Source: Parcubacteria group bacterium GW2011_GWA2_38_13b
GTDB taxonomy: Bacteria; Patescibacteriota; Minisyncoccia; GWA2-38-13b
Reading direction: 5' to 3'
DNA length: 56,985 bases
Assembly (NCBI GenBank): GCA_000992445.2
Contig: LBUF02000017.1
Span: 1-56,985 of the forward strand
The notes under the pieces are model-generated. The model was not told where the DNA came from, did no database searches, and was given only the letters and a program-made list of their open reading frames with translations. Shown one piece after another: positions 30,128-38,249 of the stretch (the stretch's first letter is position 1; every line of letters starts with the position of its first letter). The translations under genes were made by a program, and so were the position numbers.

Positions 30128-30715
30128 TTATCCTCTGTTTTTAAAAGAATTTGCCAGGGTTATTTCATCGGCATATTCAATTTCTCCGCCGAATGGCAGA
30201 CCGCGTCCGAGGCGGCTTATTTTTTTGCCCGAATTTTTCAATTTTTTTTCAATATACATAGTTGCCGCGTCGCCTTTTGTCGTGGGGTTTAAAGCAATGA
30301 TAATTTCCATTAGATTTTTGTTGTTTTTAATCGTTTCCATTAATTTTTCGATCAAGGCGTTCGGTTGATCGTTGGTAATGTTAATTTTTCCAACAACAAA
30401 ATAAAGTCCGTCGTAAATATGGGCGTTTTCAATGTTTTGAATATCATAATCTTTTTCCACGATACATAATTTTTCTTTGTTTCTTTGTTGGTCGCGGCAA
30501 ATATGGCACAATAAAACGGTATTGTCCGTGATCGTTAAACATACGGGACAAGTATGAAATTGTTTTGATATTTCTTTTATTTTTTCCGCCAGTTCATCGA
30601 GTTCGGCTTGGGATTTGCTGAATAAATAAAAAACAAACCTTGCGGCTTGCCGGGGACCGATACCCGGAAATTTACCAAAAAGTTCTATGAGATTGTTAAT
30701 ATTGGGAGGAAACAT
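30128..30715 (-). CDS. recR: Recombination mediator RecR
   Basis: RecR (195 residues) helps load RecA on gapped DNA. The helix-hairpin-helix FGKFPGIGPRQAARFVFYL, the C4 zinc finger CPVCLTITDNTVLLCHIC and the Toprim domain (VEKDYDIQNIENA, ALNPTTKGDAATMYIEKKL, GLPFGGEIEYADEIT) are complete. It lies 9 nt downstream of dnaB on the same strand, so both are in one operon. Confidence 0.96.
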   Translation of the reverse strand: MFPPNINNLIELFGKFPGIGPRQAARFVFYLFSKSQAELDELAEKIKEISKQFHTCPVCLTITDNTVLLCHICRDQQRNKEKLCIVEKDYDIQNIENAHIYDGLYFVVGKINITNDQPNALIEKLMETIKNNKNLMEIIIALNPTTKGDAATMYIEKKLKNSGKKISRLGRGLPFGGEIEYADEITLANSFKNRG

Positions 30716-30724
30716 TGATAATTT

Positions 30725-32089
30725 TTATGTACGGTATTTTTCCAGGTTTTCAAATGAAACCCGGTTTTCATTGAAGTACAGATCTACTTTTCCGCACGGA
30801 CCATTGCGGTGTTTGGCTATTATTATTTCGGCGATGTTTTTCTTTTCCGATTCGCGTTTGACGCGATCTTCACGATATATGAAAAGAACTATGTCGGCAT
30901 CTTGTTCTATTGATCCCGATTCGCGCAAGTCTGACAGGCGCGGTATTTGACCTTCCCGCGATTCCGTCGCGCGGTTTAACTGCGAAAGAGCTACAATGGG
31001 TATGTTTAACTCTCTGGCAAGACCCTTAAGCGATCTTGATATTTCTGAAACGATTTCTACGCGATTATCCGTTCTCCCTGTTCCTTGCATAAGTTGCAAG
31101 TAGTCAATGACAATCAAGTCGAGTCCGTGTTCCAGTTGAAGTTTTCTGGACATTGTTCTTATTTGAGTGATGGTGCTTGATGCCGCGTCATCAATGAATA
31201 TCGGAGCTTCGGATAAAACTCCCATAGCTTCTTGTATGCGGAAAAAATCATTATCTTCTCCTTCGGAAGAAAGTTTGCCGGTGCGTAATCTGTATAAATC
31301 TACATTGGCTTGAGCGGCGATCAGGCGGTCAACGATTTGATCGTTGGACATTTCCAAACTGAATATGCCGACCGAAGCCTTGTCTTTTATTGCCACATTG
31401 GCCGCTATATTGAGCGCTAAACTTGTTTTTCCCAAGCTTGGACGGGCGGCTAAGACAATTAAATCCGCTCGTTGCATTCCGCCGAGATAGTTGTCCAAAT
31501 CGGCAAAACCGGTGGACAGGCCGCGAAGAGCCCCGCCTTCTTTATGCAGACGGTCAATGCGGCCAAAAGCTTCTTCCAGGGCCGATTTCATTGGTAAAAA
31601 TAGTTGCCGTGTTGTTTTTTGCGCTATATTAAAAATTCTTTTTTCCGCTTCGTTCAGGATTGTTTCCAGGTCATTTTTTTCATCATAACTCATATTGGAT
31701 ATTTCACAGGAAGCGCTTATGAGGTTCCTTAAGACATTCTTTTTTTTAACAATATCGGAATAATGCGTTATGTGGCTTGCGGTGGGAACACTGTTGATTA
31801 TGGTTGTCAGATAGGTTACGCCGCCGATCATTTCAAGTTGTTTCTTTTCTTCCAGGCGGTTTGATAAGCTTAGCATATCAATCGGTTCGCGCGCTTCATA
31901 TAATTCCATCATCGCTTCGTATATGATTTTGTGCGCGCCTTTGTAAAAATCGTCAGATTTTAAAGTATCGGCTATTTTTAAAATAGCGTCTTTGTCCAGC
32001 ATCAAAGAACCGAGTACTGATTGTTCGGCTTCAATATTTTGAGGAGGAAGTTTTATTGTTTCTGATAATTGTATGTTGTTTCCAGTCAT
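30725..32089 (-). CDS. dnaB: Replicative DNA helicase DnaB
   Basis: This 454-residue hexameric helicase has the N-terminal domain beginning PPQNIEAEQSVLGSLMLDKD. The RecA-like motor has Walker A in ARPSLGKTSLALNIA, Walker B in LIVIDYLQLM and the arginine-finger region. There is no intein. The start at 32089 (MTGNNIQL) is closer to the family norm than the longer frame to 32149. recR follows. Confidence 0.96.
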   Translation of the reverse strand: MTGNNIQLSETIKLPPQNIEAEQSVLGSLMLDKDAILKIADTLKSDDFYKGAHKIIYEAMMELYEAREPIDMLSLSNRLEEKKQLEMIGGVTYLTTIINSVPTASHITHYSDIVKKKNVLRNLISASCEISNMSYDEKNDLETILNEAEKRIFNIAQKTTRQLFLPMKSALEEAFGRIDRLHKEGGALRGLSTGFADLDNYLGGMQRADLIVLAARPSLGKTSLALNIAANVAIKDKASVGIFSLEMSNDQIVDRLIAAQANVDLYRLRTGKLSSEGEDNDFFRIQEAMGVLSEAPIFIDDAASSTITQIRTMSRKLQLEHGLDLIVIDYLQLMQGTGRTDNRVEIVSEISRSLKGLARELNIPIVALSQLNRATESREGQIPRLSDLRESGSIEQDADIVLFIYREDRVKRESEKKNIAEIIIAKHRNGPCGKVDLYFNENRVSFENLEKYRT

Positions 32090-32224
32090 AATATTTGCTA
32101 CTTTTTTTAAAGTTCTCTTAATATTATCAAATTTTTTATAAATAAACAAATATTGACTTTTGATAATTTTATTGCCGGAACATTTGTTATTGTTTTATTG
32201 AAACTTTGGCGGGATTTTTTTTTG

Positions 32225-32233
32225 TGGTATAAT
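32225..32233 (+). promoter_or_regulatory. Extended -10 promoter of the sugar operon
   Basis: TGGTATAAT, with TTGGCG 16 nt upstream of TATAAT, lies 55 nt before the glycosyltransferase ATG. Confidence 0.55.
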
Positions 32234-32287
32234 AAAATTGCGATTAAAGCTTGCATTAACATCAATTAACATATCGGCATTGATTTT

Positions 32288-33073
32288 ATGAAACCGTTTT
32301 TATCCGTAATTATTCCCGCGTATAATGAATCAAAGCGTATAATTCATACGCTTCTCGATGTTGACCGGTATTTGTCTTCGGAAAAATTTAAAAAACTTAC
32401 GCAGCAGCACAATGACGATAGGGATGCAAGGGGATATGAAATATTAGTTGTGGACGACGGTTCGAAAGACAATACGGTTGAAGTGGTAAAAAAATTTCAG
32501 AGCATTATAAAGAATTTAAAAATTATCGAAAATCAAGTTAACCATGGCAAGGGCTTCGCTGTAAGGCAGGGAATGATAAAAGCGCGCGGAAAATTACGTC
32601 TTTTTACTGATGCGGATAATTCAACCTCTATTGATCATATTGAAAAAATGATTCCTTGTTTTTACGGTCAGGGCGATGATAATGTGAAATATTCCATAAT
32701 AATCGGTTCGCGGGTTGTCAGGGGGGCTGAAATTCCAGTTCATCAACCGTTGTACAAAGAAATTTTAGGAAAATTGGGAAATAAATTCATTCAATTGGTA
32801 GCGGTGCCGGGCATTGTCGATACTCAATGCGGTTTTAAGTGTTTTACCGATAAAGCGGCGCGATCTGTTTTTACAAGAGGCGTGATTGACGGGTGGGCTT
32901 TTGATATAGAAATTTTGGCTATAGCCCGTCTTTTGCGCTGTTATAAAATAAAAGAAGTGCCGGTAAAATGGATAAATGATCCGGAAAGCAGGGTAACATT
33001 AAAAGCTTATTTTCAGGTTTTACTGGAAACAATAAAAATAAGAATTAATATTTGGAGGGGGTTATATAAATAA
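32288..33073 (+). CDS. Family 2 glycosyltransferase (dolichyl-phosphate glucosyltransferase-like)
   Basis: This 261-residue GT-A enzyme starts LSVIIPAYNESKRIIHTLLD. It has the nucleotide-binding VVDDGSKDNTVEVV, NHGKGFAVRQGMIKARG and the metal DxD-like motif FTDADNSTSIDH. The closest pattern is the ALG5 type, which transfers glucose from UDP-glucose to a polyprenyl phosphate. No transmembrane domain is visible. It is first in an apparent operon with galT (2 nt gap), a small membrane protein and tpiA. Confidence 0.9.
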   Translation: MKPFLSVIIPAYNESKRIIHTLLDVDRYLSSEKFKKLTQQHNDDRDARGYEILVVDDGSKDNTVEVVKKFQSIIKNLKIIENQVNHGKGFAVRQGMIKARGKLRLFTDADNSTSIDHIEKMIPCFYGQGDDNVKYSIIIGSRVVRGAEIPVHQPLYKEILGKLGNKFIQLVAVPGIVDTQCGFKCFTDKAARSVFTRGVIDGWAFDIEILAIARLLRCYKIKEVPVKWINDPESRVTLKAYFQVLLETIKIRINIWRGLYK

Positions 33074-33075
33074 TT

Positions 33076-34122
33076 ATGGAAAAGCGTCAATTTTTATCGG
33101 AATTAAGGCGTGATCTTGTGACGGGTGATTGGGTGTTGATAGCCAAAGGACGGGCTAAACGGCCGAATGTTTTTGCGGATTTGAAAAAAGAAAAATTTAG
33201 CCAACCAATAAGGTTGTGTCCGTTTGAGGCGCCGCAGAAATCCGGCAATCTTGATCCATTGTTAGTTTATGACCGGAAGGGCAGGCGTAAAATTTTTAGC
33301 GAATGGAAAGATAATCCTACTGATTGGTTTTTACAGGTTTTGCCTAATAAATTTCCCGCCATAGGACAGGGCGTGTGCGAAGACACGCACGAAGTGGGAC
33401 CGTATCTTGTAATGGATGGGGTTGGTTCCCATGAAGTTGTCATTACAAGAAACCATACAAAGCATCCCGGTTATTTTTCCGGAGAAGAAATGAATCTTCT
33501 TGTCGGGGCGTATAAAGAAAGATACCTTGCTTTGATGACGCGTGAATGCGTGAAATATATTTCAATATTTCACAATAACGGACGCGCCGCCGGTGCTTCG
33601 TTAAGCCATCCTCATTCTCAAATTATGGCTATTCCGATTGTCCCACTCGATATCAGAAGGAGCTTAGGGGGATCGGAAAAATACTATCAAAATCATAAAA
33701 AATGCGTTCATTGCGTTATGCTGGAATGGGAAATTACGGACAGGAAAAGAATAATTTTTGAAAATGAATTAGCCATCGCTTTTTGTCCTTTTATCAGCCG
33801 CGCTGCTTTTGAAATAAAAATATTTCCTAAAATTCACCAGTCTTATTTTGAAAAAATCAATGAGAATGAATTGAAAATGTTTTCAGAGGTATTGAGAATT
33901 TCATTGGCAAAGCTTCGTTGCGGTTTAAATGACCCCGATTATAATTTTTACATACATACCGCGCCCGTGAAAGACGAAGTTGATTGGCATCATTATCATT
34001 GGCATGTGGAAATTTTGCCGAAAACCGGAGTTTGGGCGGGTTTTGAGCTTGGAACTGGAATAGAAATTTCTACCATAGAGCCGGAAAAAGCGGCGGAATA
34101 TTTGAGGAAAGTTAAGGTATAG
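33076..34122 (+). CDS. galT: Galactose-1-phosphate uridylyltransferase-like (GalT)
   Basis: GalT (348 residues) exchanges UMP between UDP-glucose and galactose-1-phosphate. The N-terminal half has RRDLVTGDWVLIAKGRAKRP and the nucleophile motif in GASLSHPHSQIMAIP (HPH). The C-terminal half has HWHVEILPKTGVWAGFELGT. One structural zinc ligand is changed: CPFE replaces CPLC. It may act on another nucleotide sugar or as an ADP-glucose type phosphorylase. Its position 2 nt after the glycosyltransferase suggests that they supply and use the same nucleotide sugar. Confidence 0.88.
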   Translation: MEKRQFLSELRRDLVTGDWVLIAKGRAKRPNVFADLKKEKFSQPIRLCPFEAPQKSGNLDPLLVYDRKGRRKIFSEWKDNPTDWFLQVLPNKFPAIGQGVCEDTHEVGPYLVMDGVGSHEVVITRNHTKHPGYFSGEEMNLLVGAYKERYLALMTRECVKYISIFHNNGRAAGASLSHPHSQIMAIPIVPLDIRRSLGGSEKYYQNHKKCVHCVMLEWEITDRKRIIFENELAIAFCPFISRAAFEIKIFPKIHQSYFEKINENELKMFSEVLRISLAKLRCGLNDPDYNFYIHTAPVKDEVDWHHYHWHVEILPKTGVWAGFELGTGIEISTIEPEKAAEYLRKVKV

Positions 34123-34199
34123 TTTTTTAATGGAAGTACGCAAATAATATCAGTTTTTTTGTGATTCGTAAATTCGTAATTATTCGTATTTCGTAAAAA

Positions 34200-34664
34200 G
34201 TGCTTCCTGAATTAAAAACATTTTTAATAGCAATGAGCCCAATTGTGGAATTGCGCGGTTCTATACCGTTGGCCATTGAGATTTACGGACTTTCGCCGTG
34301 GTCGGCTTATTTATGGTCGGTACTGGGAAATATAACGCCGATAATTTTTATTATTTTATTTTTAAATAAACTCTCCGATTATTTAATTCACAATGTTTAT
34401 TTTTTTAACCGATTTTTTATATGGCTATTCGAAAGAACGAGGCGCAATTTTGACAAGAAATTAAAATATTGGGATGAATTGGCGCTTTTTGTTTTTGTGG
34501 CAATACCATTGCCGATGACCGGCGTGTGGGCCGGAACTGCGGCGGCTTTTATTTTCGGCATAAAGTTAAAAAAATCATTTCCGCTTATCGTTTTAGGAAG
34601 TGCCGCGGCAGGCTTGATTGTGCTGTTTTTAACGTTAGGCGTTTCATTTATTTTTGGTTATTGA
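34200..34664 (+). CDS. Small multidrug export-like membrane protein
   Basis: This 154-residue protein has four hydrophobic segments and the family opening MSPIVELRGSIPLAIEIYGL, then VAIPLPMTGVWAGTAAAFIF. It matches the Sm_multidrug_ex family by eye. Despite the name, transport by this family is poorly shown. The start codon is GTG at 34200, right after an AT-rich phrase repeat based on TTCGTAAATTCGTAAT, and there is no Shine-Dalgarno site. tpiA begins 8 nt later. Confidence 0.75.
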   Translation: MLPELKTFLIAMSPIVELRGSIPLAIEIYGLSPWSAYLWSVLGNITPIIFIILFLNKLSDYLIHNVYFFNRFFIWLFERTRRNFDKKLKYWDELALFVFVAIPLPMTGVWAGTAAAFIFGIKLKKSFPLIVLGSAAAGLIVLFLTLGVSFIFGY

Positions 34665-34672
34665 TATTTTTT

Positions 34673-35488
34673 ATGAAACCATTGATTGTCGCCAACTGGA
34701 AAATGAATCCGATTTCTCGCAAACAAGCCGAGCATCTTTTTGGATCCATCAGAAAAGAAATTTGCGGTATTCAAAACGTGGAAGTTATTTTATGTCCGCC
34801 TTTTATTTATTTGGATTTTATTTCAAAAAAAACAAGTAAAAATATCAAGCTTGGCGGTCAAAATATTTTTTGGGATCGGCAAGGACCTTATACCGGAGAA
34901 ATATCGCCGCAAATGTTGAAAGATATGGGATGCGATTATGTGATTTTGGGTCATTCGGAAAGAAAGAAAAATTTTCAGGAAACTAACGAATTTATCAATA
35001 AAAAAATTAAAGCGTCTTTAAAATCGCGGCTTAAAATTATTTTGTGCGTCGGTGAAGAATCCAGAAATAGTTTTAACGAAGATGGAAGATGGACGGGAGA
35101 AGTCGATTTGATTTTAAAGGAACAGGTTTTGCAATGTTTAGAAGGCATTGATGAGCCGCAAGTAGCGAATATAATTATCGCCTATGAACCAGTGTGGGCG
35201 ATCAGTACTGTGGAAAGCGGTTGCGCGGCCACCCCCAATGATGCGTTATCCGCTTCCCTTTTGATACGGAAAACAATGCATCAAAAATATAATGAAAAAA
35301 TCGCAAGATCATTGCGTATTTTATACGGCGGGAGCGTTGATTCCAAAAACGCGGTTGATTTTATGAAAGAAGACGGAATTGACGGCGTGTTGGTGGGCGG
35401 CGCCAGCATTAACAGTAGCGAATTCACAAGATTGGTAAAAGCCGTCAGCGGACAATATTTGAGCGCGGAACAAAGAAACTATCGTTAG
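34673..35488 (+). CDS. tpiA: Triose-phosphate isomerase
   Basis: TIM (271 residues) interconverts dihydroxyacetone phosphate and glyceraldehyde 3-phosphate. The N-terminus PLIVANWKMN has the substrate-binding Asn and Lys. The catalytic His is in ILGHSERKKNF and the catalytic Glu in IAYEPVWAIST. The phosphate loop is LYGGSVDSKNAVDF with VGGAS near the end. ATG 34673 is the conserved start. It converges with ndh, overlapping it by 4 nt. With pgk at 38 kb it points to lower glycolysis. Confidence 0.97.
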   Translation: MKPLIVANWKMNPISRKQAEHLFGSIRKEICGIQNVEVILCPPFIYLDFISKKTSKNIKLGGQNIFWDRQGPYTGEISPQMLKDMGCDYVILGHSERKKNFQETNEFINKKIKASLKSRLKIILCVGEESRNSFNEDGRWTGEVDLILKEQVLQCLEGIDEPQVANIIIAYEPVWAISTVESGCAATPNDALSASLLIRKTMHQKYNEKIARSLRILYGGSVDSKNAVDFMKEDGIDGVLVGGASINSSEFTRLVKAVSGQYLSAEQRNYR

Positions 35489-36735
35489 TCGTTTTTAATG
35501 ATTATTTTTACGGTTTTTATCCACTTTTTCACGGCTTTGTGAATAGGCAATATGCTTAACAGGTAATTTAATTCAACTAAGATTTTTATAATCCAGCCGA
35601 GATAACCTTTAATGGTTATTTTTTTAATATGGGCGATGGCGAATTTTCCTCCTATCGGCACGACAAAAGGATAGTCAGCCGGCGCGATAAAAGATTTTAC
35701 CGTTTTCTTTTTGGCGATTTTGATCCAGATATTTTCCGCCGCGATTTTCCCTTCTTTTTCGGCCATATAGGCCGTTCCCGGCGCCGGATTTTTAGCGGAA
35801 ATATTGACGGCGATATCGCCTATGGCGAATATATAATCCGTTGCTTCCATAAATTCGTTTACGATAATTCTGTTTTTTGGGTCTTTAGGGATGTTTAATT
35901 TTTCTAAAAGTTGATTGGTTTTGATGCCAGCGGTCCATATAAAGATAGAGTAGGGAATATTTCGAACATTCTCATTTTGTTCGTAAGTAATGAATTTTTC
36001 GGTTGCTTCTTTTATTTTGGCTTTGGTTATAATTTTTATGCCTAATTTTTTTAATCGTTTTTCGGCAGCGGTTGTCATTTTTTCGGGCATATTATTGAGA
36101 ATTGTTGAGTTGGCTTCAATAAGCGTTATTTTTATTGAGATATTTTGTCGGCGATGGAGTTTTTTTATTTTTTCCAGCGAATGAGAAAATTCGCCGGCAA
36201 GTTCCACGCCCGTCAGTCCCGCTCCGCCAATTATTATTTCAATATCGGTTTTTGCCGGAGTATAAAAGAAGGTATCAATTTTTTTGCGCAGTTTTATGGC
36301 GTCGTCGAGAGTTTTTAAGGGAAAGCCATATTCTCGCGCTCCAGGAATATTGAAATAATTTGTTTCTGATCCCAGAGCGAGAACAAGATATTCGTAATCC
36401 AGTTGATTGTTCGTTGTTTTAATATTTTTTGTTTTTATGTTTATTTCGGTAATGTGATCATTGATAAATTCTATTTTTTTTCCGTTTACAATGTCTTTGA
36501 TATCAATCGCGACAGAGGCATTCATTGAGGCGGCGTTGCAGCAATCTTTCGTCACAATGCTTGCCGTTTCGTATAAATTCGGCGTAAAAATATGTTCGCG
36601 GTTTTTATCAATTAAGATAATTTTATATTTATTTAACGCCTTATCGCGTTTTAAAAATTTATGCAGCTGCAAAGCGCATTTTATACCGCCGAATCCCGCG
36701 CCGGCGACAAGGATGTTTTTTTGTTGGTTATTCAT
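35485..36735 (-). CDS. ndh: Type II NADH dehydrogenase-like FAD oxidoreductase
   Basis: This 416-residue two-dinucleotide-binding-fold flavoprotein has the FAD motif ILVAGAGFGGIKCALQL at the N-terminus. The NADH motif IIIGGAGLTGVELAGEF is near residue 165 and the second FAD motif DYIFAIGDIAVN near residue 295. The C-terminal part is hydrophobic/amphipathic (GYLGWIIKILVELNYLLSIL), as in NDH-2 enzymes that sit on the membrane. It would pass electrons from NADH to a quinone-like acceptor; no partner respiratory genes are in the window. A leaderless-type -10 (TGCTACAAT) is 6 nt before the start. Confidence 0.88.
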   Translation of the reverse strand: MNNQQKNILVAGAGFGGIKCALQLHKFLKRDKALNKYKIILIDKNREHIFTPNLYETASIVTKDCCNAASMNASVAIDIKDIVNGKKIEFINDHITEINIKTKNIKTTNNQLDYEYLVLALGSETNYFNIPGAREYGFPLKTLDDAIKLRKKIDTFFYTPAKTDIEIIIGGAGLTGVELAGEFSHSLEKIKKLHRRQNISIKITLIEANSTILNNMPEKMTTAAEKRLKKLGIKIITKAKIKEATEKFITYEQNENVRNIPYSIFIWTAGIKTNQLLEKLNIPKDPKNRIIVNEFMEATDYIFAIGDIAVNISAKNPAPGTAYMAEKEGKIAAENIWIKIAKKKTVKSFIAPADYPFVVPIGGKFAIAHIKKITIKGYLGWIIKILVELNYLLSILPIHKAVKKWIKTVKIIIKND

Positions 36736-36741
36736 AATGTT

Positions 36742-36750
36742 ATTGTAGCA
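36742..36750 (-). promoter_or_regulatory. Extended -10 of ndh (leaderless type)
   Basis: TGCTACAAT on the minus strand ends 6 nt before the ATG at 36735; no Shine-Dalgarno site is present. Confidence 0.55.
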
Positions 36751-36787
36751 GTAAACCTTGTTATAGTACCAATTTTTTAGCATTTTT

Positions 36788-36835
36788 ATAAATAGTCAAT
36801 CTTTTGGGCATATGCCCAAAAGATTGACTATTTAT
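36788..36835. repeat. 48-bp perfect palindrome upstream of ndh
   Basis: Two 24-nt arms meet at 36811/36812 with no loop (centre TTTTGGGCATATGCCCAAAA). It could extrude as a cruciform or fold in RNA. It lies 53 nt upstream of the ndh start. Confidence 0.9.
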
Positions 36836-36865
36836 GCGCAATAAGATAAATTTGGGAATAAAAAA

Positions 36866-36889
36866 TGGGACGAAATTTAATTCGTCCCA
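36866..36889 (-). terminator. Terminator after the zinc-ribbon gene
   Basis: TGGGACGAA/TTCGTCCCA arms have a 6-nt loop and are followed on the minus strand by TTTTTTATT. Confidence 0.8.
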
Positions 36890-36982
36890 AAGTCTTTTGT
36901 TTTATTAATATTTTAAACAGTCATCGTCATCGTGCCAATCCTCGGGACGACCGTTCTCTTTTTTGTAATTTCCGCAACCGAT

Positions 36983-37267
36983 TTATTCTGTTGGCGGGTC
37001 GCATTTGAATTCTTCTCCGCAACCCAAACACCTGCAAATTTTTGTATATGTATCTGCATTTTGAATGGTTTTCACGGGCGGTGAAAACCTTACGTGTCCG
37101 AATTTTTTGCAGTATTCTTCTCGTGGTAATAATTCTTCAATGAAAAAAGGATGACCGCATAGGCATTTCGTTGTTTGATTAAGAGTGAAACATCGTTTAC
37201 ATTTAAAAGTTTTTAACGACATTACTGGCGGATCTGGCCATTTTTCCCCAATACAGGCAATTTTCAT
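36983..37267 (-). CDS. Zinc-ribbon-type hypothetical protein
   Basis: This 94-residue protein has ten cysteines arranged mostly as pairs: CKRC (23-26), CLC (35-37) and CRCLGC (77-82), plus singles. It looks like two zinc ribbons. The coding strand has AGGAGGAG just before the ATG, a strong ribosome site. It lies 12 nt downstream of the proline dehydrogenase-like gene, so they are co-transcribed. After its TAA stop the same frame stays open for 25 codons with further coherent sequence (GCGNYKKENGRPEDWHDDDD). Function is unknown. Confidence 0.65.
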   Translation of the reverse strand: MKIACIGEKWPDPPVMSLKTFKCKRCFTLNQTTKCLCGHPFFIEELLPREEYCKKFGHVRFSPPVKTIQNADTYTKICRCLGCGEEFKCDPPTE

Positions 37268-37279
37268 TTCTCCTCCTTT

Positions 37280-38137
37280 TTACTCAAAAATTTTGCTTCT
37301 ATTTTTTATCAAATAAAACAGTCTTCGGATTCCATATGGCACCCATTCCGGTCCGAACGGGACATAAATTGCTATTCGATGGAACCGTTGTATTAACGGT
37401 ATCCTTTTTGTCGGGAAGCCATTCAAGAGTTGTACGCCGATCTCGCCTTTTAATTTATTGATTATTTCCATATCGTGCGTAGCGATTTCTACAAATGATG
37501 GCAATATGCAATTCGCATAGATTAGCATTCTTATTGGCGCGTAATCCGCGGGCAATAATTTTTCGGAAAGCGGTATTTTATACGCGCCCTTGCAAAGTCG
37601 GATATGAATGCCGATGTCCGTTAGTTTTTTTACATCTTTAACGCTTCTTTTTGCCGCAATCTGCACGCATTGGCGAACACGAAGATTTGGTAGATGCTGT
37701 TTTAGTAATATGGTCATCTTTACTATTGTTTCAATTTCGGAAAATTCTTCCATATCCACTTCCAATGGAATATTGCATTGGAAGCATACCGTGCCTATCA
37801 GGAATAGATTTTTGAAATACAGATTCTCGTTAATTTTCAAGCCAAGTTGCGACGGTTTAATGCTGATTCTTGCGTTTAAATTTTTTGTGGAAATTTCTTG
37901 CGCAAGATGACAATATATATTTACATTTTTTTTAATTTTTTCCAAATTTGTGCTTTTTTCGCCGAGATAATTTATTATTGCTGTAATGCCTTTTTCGTTT
38001 AAACTTTTGGCTTTCAGCAACGCGCTTTCCATCTCTTCGCTGGCGACAAATCTGTATACAAAGTATTTAAAAGCCATTTTTTTTACCGGTTTTATTGATA
38101 GAATTTTTATAAGTATTTTTGTCAGTAAATCTGTCAT
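37280..38137 (-). CDS. Proline dehydrogenase-like flavoprotein
   Basis: This 285-residue protein has a PRODH-type TIM barrel. Family-style blocks are ITAIINYLGE, ISIKPSQLGL, VDMEEFSEIETIV, LRVRQCVQIAAKRSVKDV, IRLCKGAYKIP, EIATHDMEIINK and VPFGPEWVPYGIRRL. These include the Lys and Arg-Arg positions that bind substrate and FAD. It would oxidise proline to pyrroline-5-carboxylate. No P5C dehydrogenase is near, so the true substrate is uncertain. AAGGAG precedes the ATG, and a consensus promoter lies 46 nt upstream. Confidence 0.8.
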   Translation of the reverse strand: MTDLLTKILIKILSIKPVKKMAFKYFVYRFVASEEMESALLKAKSLNEKGITAIINYLGEKSTNLEKIKKNVNIYCHLAQEISTKNLNARISIKPSQLGLKINENLYFKNLFLIGTVCFQCNIPLEVDMEEFSEIETIVKMTILLKQHLPNLRVRQCVQIAAKRSVKDVKKLTDIGIHIRLCKGAYKIPLSEKLLPADYAPIRMLIYANCILPSFVEIATHDMEIINKLKGEIGVQLLNGFPTKRIPLIQRFHRIAIYVPFGPEWVPYGIRRLFYLIKNRSKIFE

Positions 38138-38182
38138 TTTTTCACTCCTTTCTTGTTTGTTTGAGTTTTCAAGGTTCGTGTC

Positions 38183-38210
38183 ATTATACTTTTTTTTTAT
38201 AGTTTGTCAA
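38183..38210 (-). promoter_or_regulatory. Strong promoter of the proline dehydrogenase/zinc-ribbon pair
   Basis: On the minus strand, TTGACA (38210-38205) and TATAAT (38188-38183) match consensus with a 16-nt spacer. Confidence 0.75.
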
Positions 38211-38249
38211 TATTTTTATGCGGAAACGGGCATGGTAAAATTAAAAAAT

